Source: Hyposmocoma kahamanoa (taxonomy: Eukaryota; Arthropoda; Insecta; Lepidoptera; Cosmopterigidae). Taken from it: a stretch of DNA of 64,000 bases. The stretch is from NCBI RefSeq assembly GCF_003589595.1, contig NW_020654748.1:4880167-4944166 (forward strand), read 5' to 3'. Positions 56,040 to 64,000 of the stretch are shown here, one piece after another; the first letter of the stretch is position 1, and each line of letters opens with the position of its first letter. The position numbers and the translations under genes were made by a program. The notes under the pieces were generated by a model that was not told the DNA's origin, did not search any database, and saw only the letters and a program-made list of their open reading frames with translations.

Positions 56040-56190
56040 ATTTCGGCGATCTCGATGGCGATCACGATCACGATGGCAATCCGAACTTTGGACACTGCAG
56101 CTCTCAATAATGATCGGGTGCTTCTATCGAACCATTGACGCAAATTTCTGAGCCAGGATGTTGTCCTTCTCCCTACACCTCTCTTTCCTT
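56040..56190 (-). pseudogene. RTE-like RT C-terminal fragment
   Basis: The minus strand reads 'GVGRRTTSWLRNLRQWFDRS' then 'TRSLLRAAVSKVRIAI', the 'GRRk-SWL-NLR-W-g---eLfRaA--K--ia-mian' end of an insect LINE protein. The last residues dissolve into a GAT/CGAT repeat. Confidence 0.75.
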
Positions 56191-56199
56191 GTATTTTGC

Positions 56200-57840
56200 C
56201 AAATCAAATCACACCGTAAGAATTTTATATATTTAAATATATATGTAGAGGAAAATTCCCTGTTGACTTGTTGCCTAACTAAACAATAATAAGTTGGGCC
56301 TTTTCTAGGCCATGGTGACCAGGCGTTATATAAGCATGTCAATATACATATTTATACAAAAAAAAAACCAAAAACCAAATACTGTTGTGACTTAAAATTG
56401 TGGAATTGAGGGTTACCTATCAATAGTACGAAATGATATTTTCCAGAAATAACGTTTGCTCGAATTTTCATAACCTCGAAAGTAATTTTGAGAGGAAAAT
56501 GTTTTTTCTTTTAAACCTGAACCTTACCTAACCGAACCTAATCTTGTCTTTGCGATAAACATCCAACATATCCTGAAAGAACAACGGTTTGGGTATAATT
56601 CGGTTTTCGGTGTAATGCAAATTCGAACAAACGTTATTTCAGAAAAAAAATTCGAGTTTGTGATAGGTTACCGGTATCGAGAAAACACTGTCACACGGGT
56701 CTCGCGTAATTAAATAGAAGGCTCAGTCCACATTAATTTTATTGTAGAATTTAAAAAAAAGAGTACACGAAGGGAAAATACCAGGTAAAGTAACAGGCTC
56801 TAACAAAACATAATGATATAAAAACAGGTACAATCGTATAAAAACACTCCCTACTTAAATAAGGGTTATGGTAAAAAGGAACTTACCCCAAAAGGGCCTG
56901 TATTTTCTAGAAGTACTATGTTTATAAGCAGTTCGGTTACATGATTTTCAATGGTACTACAAATATAATACTTTACAAGCAGTTAGGTTACATAAGTTAA
57001 CTGGTCAGAAGTTTATGTGAAGTCGAGCGTGTGTGCTCGCTTCGGAAATTTAGTAGAGAGTGGCGATGGAAAGAAGAAAAGTAAGTGACGTAGAAGAAAA
57101 AGGAATTTAAGAACGATTCCAGGAAACAGAAAGGGGTGATAGAAAGGTGGGATGACGATGAAAGAAGTCATGTCGTCACAACACGCTTGAAAATTAAAAA
57201 AAGACTACCGAATGAAAAATATAATAAATTGGTTTCATTCAGTAGTTTTTATATAAATGGATAAATTAAGTATTTACTTTTAAAAATGCAACTATTTATA
57301 TTATTTTTTTACATAATTATTTTACATATGGGTGCAATTTTTATGTATAAAAAAGTAATTAAATATATTTTATACAATATCAAAGGACGCATGTGTAAAG
57401 GACTGGCCCAACATTGCGTCAAAAAGGGAACTATGGAAGTCAAGAGGAGAGGCCCAGCAGTGGTGTCCCATTGCTAATAAGCTAATTTAAAAAAAAAGCA
57501 TCCAAATATAGCCACAATTAACCATAAAAATTGGAAGGTGCTATCTACCAGATAGCAACAATACAGAAAAATTTTTTGGGGACCCGAAAGCTCTTAATCT
57601 GTTATTAAAATATACAATTTTCGTTCGCTTATGTAAGTTTATACATGATAACTCTAAAATAATTTGAATTTATAATAAATTGAATTTGTGAAAGCCATAT
57701 TCAAATTAAAATATCTTTGCGTCTGAAATCGTCAAATTGAATAAACGATTCTATTAATTTGTAAGGTAGATTCTTCTGAAAATAATGATTGATTAGATAC
57801 AGTTATCATTTACAATAATTATCAATTTTAGTCTACGCCC
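56200..57840. other. No gene; weak LINE tail at 57375-57475
   Basis: 'GGAGAGGCCCAGCAGTGGTG' near 57450 recalls the 'GGCCTATGTCCAGCAGTGG' LINE end. The rest is unassigned intron sequence. Confidence 0.4.
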
Positions 57841-57849
57841 TAACCATTT

Positions 57850-57962
57850 TTTTTATGATAACCAGTGAACAAGCCTTGTGCCTGATGGTAAACGAGACAC
57901 CTGTCTAAGCCACTCAAAGCTTTGAATCGCAAAGATTTGAGGGGCACTTGAACCTCCGCAAA
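57850..57962 (-). repeat. Rep-D copy 15 (3' part)
   Basis: Only the 3' third: 'CCTGATGGTAAACGAGACACC', 'CACTCAAAGCTTTGAATCG'. Confidence 0.8.
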
Positions 57963-58465
57963 ACACGGAGCTTTGAGTAAAAATCCGGTTAACCCACTAC
58001 CCACTAGGTACTATTATGTTCTCAGCTCCTGAGACGCTGGTTCACTGTAAGGAAAATAACAATACTGGTGGAGTAATTTCACAAAAAGTAAATTAATGTC
58101 ATGATAAGAAAATATTCAATAAAAATGAATATAATACGAGTAGCTTACGAATTTGAGATTGAGGTATTATCTAGAATTGTACTTCCTTGACCTTTAGGTA
58201 AATATACCGTTATTTACGATACTGGTGCGTGATACCGCACGAATTCAAAGGTTAATTTTAGATTAACCTGAAACCTCTGAGCACAATATTCGTATAATTA
58301 AAATAGACTTCTGTTTATTACTCTATTAATACACTGGGGTCGCATTTTTGTGGATTTTATCAATTAAAATTAAAATTCGGTGGTGAAGAAGATTTTTTTT
58401 TTCTCGTAAAATCTACAAAAAAAATACAAACTGTCCGAACGCTGCCCGCTACCTTTCTTTCTTTT

Positions 58466-58568
58466 TTTTATGGTGCCAAGTGAAGGGACGAATTAGTGAT
58501 GCGCCAGTTGGTAATAACTATAACAGTTACAGTGCCACTCTGAGCGCCAAATCACAAAAATCTGAAGA
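58466..58568 (-). repeat. Rep-D copy 16 (3' part)
   Basis: 'ATGGTGCCAAGTGAAGGGACG' to 'CAAATCACAAAAATCTGA'. Confidence 0.75.
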
Positions 58569-58712
58569 GTTTTAACCCATTTCTGCAGATCATGGGCAGA
58601 AACGGCGAATACGAAATTTGGTGTAATTCCACACTTGTTACAAATTTCGTCGTAATTTTTTTTAAACGAAAAAAGGCAACTCTAAATAACACCCATTTTG
58701 CAATCCTGTGGA

Positions 58713-59022
58713 TTTTTTTGTAATGCCTAGTCACAGTACCAACAAATCGTGAGCCTGGTGGTAAGCGACACGCCTGTGGATAACAATTGCAGTGCCACTC
58801 AGAGCTTTAAATCACAAAGATCTGACGGGCACTGCCACTGCGCCCGTCACCCAGTTGACAATTTGTAATAAATAAAGTTGACAAGTCCCATGTACCCGTA
58901 ATTTCACCAGCACCCTTCAAAACCGGAACGCAGTAATGAACACATTACAGCTTGGCGGCAGGAATAAGTAACGTGGCAGTACTTCCCTGGACGGACTCTT
59001 TTCTTTTACAAGGAGGTCTACT
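58713..59022 (-). repeat. Rep-D copy 17
   Basis: Full length; carries a small duplication ('AGTTGACAATTTGTAATAAA' before a second 'AGTTGACAAGTCCCAT'). Confidence 0.87.
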
Positions 59023-59024
59023 GC

Positions 59025-59165
59025 AACACTTAGAGAACTTCGTAAAGTTTGCTGACTGGATCTGTACATCTGTTGGTAGAGCGGTAGCCCTAGTTTGGCA
59101 TATCAACGCAGGTTCGAGTCCTGCCAGATATATGCCATAGAAGGAATTTTCCTTTGTGTTTGATA
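59025..59165 (+). mobile_element. SINE-C copy 6
   Basis: 'CTTCGTAAAGTTTGCTGACTG', 'CATCTGTTGGTAGAGCGG' (A box) and 'GCAGGTTCGAGTCCTGCC' (good B box with a paired T stem), then 'ATAGAAGGAATTTTCC'. The leader is lost at the Rep-D junction. Confidence 0.7.
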
Positions 59166-59169
59166 TTTA

Positions 59170-61860
59170 TCGGTATTAATCATTAAGTGTTTGTTACTTA
59201 TTGTTTAGGGAAACAGATCGGAATAGGCATACTTTCTTTTCCTATCAATGCTAATAACCAACTTCTGTAGTATCTGACGAAATGTCCAGATTTTGTTCTC
59301 CTTCATATTCATTTCCGAACACATGAATTGAGTGCTATGACATGTTGCACACTGTAACGTAATACAGTGCGGATATATCACGTTTCCGCTGCACCACAAA
59401 ATGGAAATTTGATATCAGCTTTCAATCTAAAAGCACTGTAATACTTTTCAAATTTCGAACTGGGTGAATAGAATTTGTCCGTGTATCAAACCCTGAAATA
59501 TCACAAATAGGATAATGAGAGAAACAGATTTTTCAGTTTTTTTTTCTCATTTTTGAGGTTTATTTATAACATATAAAGATATATTTAACTTACCTTGTAC
59601 AACGGCCATTATAATTTTACTTTGCAAAATAAAGTTTCTATTGAAAAACGAAATAAAATATTTTACCTTGGAAACAGCTGAAAGATTCTTGTTGCAATGA
59701 AATTACAAAACACTATACTGGAACTTGCAGAGTTTTGATTTGACTCGATTGAGTAAACAAAAGTAAAATATACGTTAAGCAGAGATAATAATAATTAAAG
59801 CCTACATTTACCAGTCAGCGGATCTAAACTTTTTAAAATCAAAATCGCTTTAAATTACTTGAATTTAGCAAAACCAAAGGAATAAAGATTCATTTCAACG
59901 ACGGAATTTTCGCAATAAAACGCTTTTGAATGGATTTCTCTAAAGAACGGAACGTCATTGTTTGCCGTCCATATTAACAATCAGGCATTCTGACGGGTTT
60001 GTTTTTATACTTATACCTACGGGCATTTTTCTAGGTAACCTAGATCGTGTAATGAAATAACGAAATTATATTATAGTAGTATTGAAACTGAGACTAATTA
60101 TTTACGAAATTCTACAATATTAAACTGAATAAAATTAATTTCTTCCTGAATGTACTAACTGCACACAAAACAATGTCAAATCGAATATCCACCCCACGAT
60201 GAAATGGTGAAATGGTGCACAGAAAAAAGGAATTCTACTAATAAAAAAGAGCAATTTCTCAAAATATTTGCTAATTCTGAAAAAATGTTTATTAAAAGTA
60301 CTAAAATATTATCGTTACAAAAATACTGCTTATCTTTTTCTAATACAATTTTACTCTTAACTTTATTCTAACTTTTAGACAAATACCTTCACTTCAAGAT
60401 TTTATTTCATTTCTAATCAATTAATTGAAGATTTCATCATTCATCAAGAAATTTTTACCTCTTACATCAAATTTAAATAATCTTAAATGAATTCAAAATT
60501 TCTTGGTATACACCCAAGAAATTTTGAATAAGAAAATATATTCTTCAACAAAAACAGAAGTAGTTTTCTATTCAGATTAATATTCTAAATTCTAGAGTAT
60601 ATTTTTAAAGCAACATTTCGTTGCGTTTTCATTACTTGTGCTTGTAATCATAAAAATCATAAACAGTCATTTATCCAAAGAAACAATACGTAGTATCTCT
60701 CTTTTGTTAGTGTGTTATTTGTAGTCATAATTTAAGAAATTTGGTTTCAGCATGAAATCAAACTACATTTGTAACAAGTAGGTACAACTTTAACATGCAA
60801 TTAGTTCCATCGCGCCACTGCTAGATGGCATTAGTTGTACTTAGAAACGCGCTATCGTTTTGTTAACTTCAATGGTATATAGTCGTCTCATATATTTTAA
60901 ATTGTTAGTGTGTTCTGCCGCTGTAGCTTTATATGGCACTGAATGATACTCAAGTAATTGAGAAGATTCCGTCCTATTTCTGCTACTTTAAGGTTTGGCA
61001 CTATACTGTTAGGTCCATAACCCTGTAAATTTACGCTTTTTGATATTAGAAAATATAAATCTTCAGTCAAATAACTAAGTACACTTCAATTTTTCATTTT
61101 TTTTTTTTCAAGTCAAAGTCGGACATTTATATATAATAATTAATAAATATTTTGTTTAATCTAGAGTAGCTTTGTGACTTGAATTAAATTAATTTGCTCT
61201 TGGATTAAATATTTCTGTCTTATAACTAAAATACACTTTTGAGACGTTGTTTTACTATTATCAAGTAATTATTCTCTAGCGTCTATAGGGAGAGGAGCGT
61301 TTTGTTGGATTTAATAAATTTGTCTTCATAAAAAGAATTTTGTCTTTTTCTAAGTAATCTGTTTTTACCGTGTGCGCACGTTATTACTAACATCATAAAC
61401 AACAACTTTTACTTACATGTCTTTTAAAATTCGTCAGATTTTACTTTCGTACAAAAATAAAAATATTTTCATCACTCTTTCTTTAAAATATTATGATTGC
61501 ATGGGCATTTTATTCGGGGCATTAGAGTCAAATTAGCCAAACTTGACTATATTGCCCCAATTAAAAACCGCGGACCTTTTTCTTCCTTTTACAGCCATAG
61601 CCGGTAAGGAATTTCTTTTTAATTAGTAGCACGACATACTTCTTTAAATATGCCAGGTTCAAGTTCAAACAAGGAGGTTACTTATGTTTAAAAATAAAAC
61701 ATTCGCTTAAAATGTTATCTAAATAGAAATTTTATTGCAATTCAGCCACATACCTACTACTTCTATACTTATTTTTAAGAATTTCTTATAATTTATTTAA
61801 ATTATTTTTTGTATAATTATTTACCAAATTTTTTTTTTTGTAGACTTCATAATTATTGTA
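59170..61860. other. Intron sequence, one hairpin
   Basis: AT-rich, no open frame or repeat family recognised apart from the hairpin at 60492-60528. Confidence 0.45.
60492..60528. repeat. Perfect 15-bp hairpin
   Basis: TTCAAAATTTCTTGG, a 7-nt loop, and its exact complement. Confidence 0.85.
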
Positions 61861-61867
61861 TTGTGAA

Positions 61868-62095
61868 CATTGACTTACAATTATATGGACGTCGGGTCCG
61901 CGCTAAAAAGTGTCCGCACTTGTAAGGCGCTAAAATCGTATACAGAGCGCCAAACTCCGCTTTAGTCTTCATTTGTTCTACTGACAGCGCGATACTGCGA
62001 TGACATTACAATTTAAATTTCGAATAGGTTGACTTGGGACATTTTTTTCGTGGTTTTTGTATTAGACCCGTCGTCCATTTATTTGTAAGTCAATG
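61868..62095 (-). mobile_element. MITE-M copy 2 with perfect 8-bp TSD
   Basis: The same TIRs as 2005-2279 but in opposite orientation, with matching internal blocks ('CATCGCAGTA'/'TACTGCGATG', 'TTTTCGTGGTTTTTGTATTAG'). ATTGTGAA occurs at 61860-61867 and 62096-62103, a perfect duplication. Lies in intron 2, about 800 bp before the last exon. Confidence 0.87.
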
Positions 62096-62159
62096 ATTGT
62101 GAATCATATTTATTCATACAAGAAGGAAACATTGTATTTTCTTTCTTTTTAAATATATA

Positions 62160-62262
62160 TTAGACAACATCACATACGTTGCTCTGATCCCAAAGTAAGT
62201 AGCTAAAGAACTTGTGTTATGGAAATCTCAATCTCACTCGACCACGGAGGCCATCATTGTAT
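62160..62262 (-). mobile_element. SINE-B copy 3 (tail part)
   Basis: The complement reads 'TAAGTAGCTACTTACTTTGG'-like tail with 'GATCAGAGCAACGTATGTGATG', as at 13660-13690; an A-box-like 'GGCCTCCGTGGTCGAGTG' is at the other end. Confidence 0.6.
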
Positions 62263-62893
62263 TTATTTTCTCACAAATGTGATGAAAAACATTGTAATTA
62301 TCACGGACTTCTAATAGACCCTAGTTGGTAATTTCTTAATTACCGTGTCCTTAATACGCAATGTACTATTAAATAGATCGCTCTTCACGATAATAACTGT
62401 GTAATAACAAAAGAAAGCAATAGCATGAATACCAGTCCGATGCAAAACGAAGAGGTTGCACCTTTGAACCTTACTACCAAATACAGACTTGAAAAGTGTC
62501 CGAGAGAACAACAAAAACATGAACGTTCATTTTTGGTAAATTTATTATGTTAGAAAAAAGTTCTCCTTTATGATATTAGCAATATAGATCCTCGAGATTA
62601 TTAGTGTTTTACAAATTTTAATAACCTTGTATACCAAAATTCACCAGAAATTCACATTTTAGCCGAAAATAACACAAACTAAGTCAAAACAAGCAATACA
62701 TTAAAAATAATATATTATAATTATACATATATATATATTATATAATATATAAAATAAACAATTTCTCGACTGGATGAGTTGATCGACTCTATGTATATTA
62801 TCGATGTGTTCTTTGCACAAACTTTTTTCTGTCAGAGGTTAACTTTGTTTAATTAAGTTGTCTAATAAATATTAATAATATTTTCTCAAACAG

Positions 62894-63021
62894 GCTCGAA
62901 AATGTTTGCATTACTTTTAAAAAACGAACACGGAGAGTTTGTCATTTATGGAGCATGCGACTTCTTTCCAGCCAAGGCATGCAAAGTATATATGGAAATC
63001 CATGACTGTCCGCTGCCCTAA
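62894..63021 (+). CDS. Host gene, terminal coding exon 3
   Basis: Acceptor 'TTTTCTCAAACAG' at 62893. The phase-1 join restores a Gly codon, and the frame reads 'SKMFALLLKNEHGEFVIYGA' and 'CDFFPAKACKVYMEIHDCPL' plus Pro before TAA at 63019-63021, 41 codons. Residue composition (alternating hydrophobics, three Cys, balanced charge) is that of a folded segment, unlike the chance frames nearby. The exon is too short to appear as an open frame on its own. No AATAAA was seen in the next 500 bp, so the poly-A site is unknown. Confidence 0.75.
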
Positions 63022-63066
63022 ACTTTTACAATGAACTATATATATGTAAGTATATCGCACTTGACA

Positions 63067-63215
63067 AGTAACATAGTATTATCTCAAAATTGCGGTATAT
63101 TAATAATTGATCTCCAAAATTTCGCTATATTGATGTGTTATTCATATACGATTTAATTTCAAAGTAACAGGACAACACTGTCGCTTTGAAACTAAATAGA
63201 CAATACTATGTTACT
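63067..63215. repeat. 14-bp inverted repeat in probable 3' UTR
   Basis: AGTAACATAGTATT (63067-63080) and its exact complement (63202-63215), with an inner pair TTTCAAAG / CTTTGAAA. Could be an eroded foldback element or a 3' UTR fold. Confidence 0.65.
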
Positions 63216-63411
63216 TTAAATTTTTATTGAATTGATATTCAATTATTGTTGTATTAATTATATAATTGTTAGTTGCCAAATGCGATATATAAATATGTCA
63301 AATATTTTTACTATATATGTTATTACTGTTGATACGAACCAGCGTCCGTTGCCTAAACGTAACAACTACATTTTATTTTCTTTATTTAATATTAGTCAAA
63401 ATTAATTCGCG

Positions 63412-63592
63412 ATTTTTTTGTGGTACCAAATGACGGGACGAACATGTTGTTTGCCCCATGGTAAGCGAACACGCCTTTCCATAGCAATTATAGTGCCACT
63501 CAGAGCCTTAATTCGCAGAGATGTAAAGGGCACTGCCACCGTGCACTTCACCCTGAGCTAGAAGTTGACAATTCCTATTTACCTGTAATGTA
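63412..63592 (-). repeat. Rep-D copy 18
   Basis: Reverse copy, 3' two thirds: 'AAATGACGGGACGAACATG', 'CCATGGTAAGCGAACACGCC', 'AGTGCCACTCAGAGCC'. Confidence 0.83.
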
Positions 63593-63833
63593 TGTATACT
63601 GTGCTCAATGTTTAATCAACACATTAATTAGTAATTTTGAACTTTATTTACAACATTCTGTAGTATAATTAATGTCTCCAATTAGGTGATCCCCTGTACT
63701 TTGAATATTAAATTAACAAAAGTAACTACAAGGGCACCCAGAACACTCGCACCAATTATAGAAAATATGTTAGTTTCTAAATTTGACCTACCAGGATTCA
63801 AAGTCAGATGTCCTGACTTTGATCCTCTGTCTG

Positions 63834-63871
63834 AAAATATACAAGCGTTTGATGAAACGCTTGTATATTTT
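63834..63871. repeat. Perfect 17-bp hairpin
   Basis: AAAATATACAAGCGTTT, a GATG loop, and its exact complement; a second, imperfect hairpin (CAAAGTCAG / CTGACTTTG) is just upstream at 63798-63821. Confidence 0.88.
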
Positions 63872-64000
63872 TGTATTGCGAGTATTTAATATTTCAAGAA
63901 ATCCAATATTATAACAGTCGGCAAAGACTTATCTGTACAAAGATATCACTGGGGGTCGGGCTTGATTGTCTATTTCGTGACTCTAACTTTGTAGTCTAAG

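Larger units (their letters stand above)
52092..62893 (+). other. Intron 2 of the host gene (10.8 kb)
   Basis: GTGAGT start and TTTTCTCAAACAG end. It holds MITE-K, MITE-M copy 2, Rep-D copies 14-17, SINE-B/C copies and two RTE-like remnants. I see no further exon that fits phase 1 with clear splice sites, but short alternative exons cannot be excluded. Confidence 0.65.

Noticed and set aside
1..64000. CRISPR array, operons or bacterial promoters
   Set aside because: No regularly spaced repeats; introns, SINEs and LINE remnants show this is animal nuclear DNA.

Overview
This window looks like a stretch of a lepidopteran (moth or butterfly) nuclear genome. The support is: AT-rich, intron-scale DNA; GT-AG spliced coding exons; tRNA-like SINEs with Pol III A and B boxes; a mariner-like element; LINE tails of the 'ACCATCAGGTGA' type; and abundant short TIR elements. 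I cannot name the species. Most of the 64 kb is transposon-derived, and most open reading frames are fragments of reverse transcriptase or transposase, or chance frames.

One host gene is supported on the plus strand. Coding exons at 51024-51666, 51900-52091 and 62894-63021 join in phase (both introns interrupt a Gly codon after its first base) into a predicted 320-residue protein. It starts with a Pro/Ser-rich, low-complexity half, has two basic patches, and ends in a short well-formed domain-like tail. The last intron is 10.8 kb and holds much of the repeat load. I do not recognise the family. A possible 5' exon (UTR, or an alternative coding end) begins after a strong acceptor at 50711.

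Layout. 0-9 kb: a TIR element with a perfect 8-bp target duplication, LINE reverse-transcriptase remnants, and a 1.2 kb Gag-like ORF1 with two in-frame stops. 10-19 kb: SINEs of three tRNA-like families, including a SINE-B inserted in a SINE-C with a roughly 70-bp duplication, and a SINE-A inside an RTE-like coding remnant. 19-26.6 kb: TIR elements, among them a P-superfamily-like element that still encodes the start of a THAP zinc finger, and a broken mariner. 26-36 kb: gypsy-like pol end, SINEs, a hAT-like element, and a LINE/Tc1-mariner junction. 37-45 kb: a piggyBac-like deletion derivative with a spliced leader, more TIR elements and SINEs. 45-50.7 kb: LINE remnants and dispersed repeats. 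50.7-63 kb: the host gene and its intron. A dispersed repeat, called Rep-D here, occurs 18 times across the window in both orientations.

The most informative signals are structural. Several TIR families have recoverable 7- or 8-bp target duplications. There is also a set of perfect short hairpins (arms 11-18 bp, loops 2-27 nt), two of which lie inside known repeats and look like local templated inversions. Family names (SINE-A/B/C, Rep-D, G to J, MITE-K/L/M/N) are local labels for this report. No database was searched.
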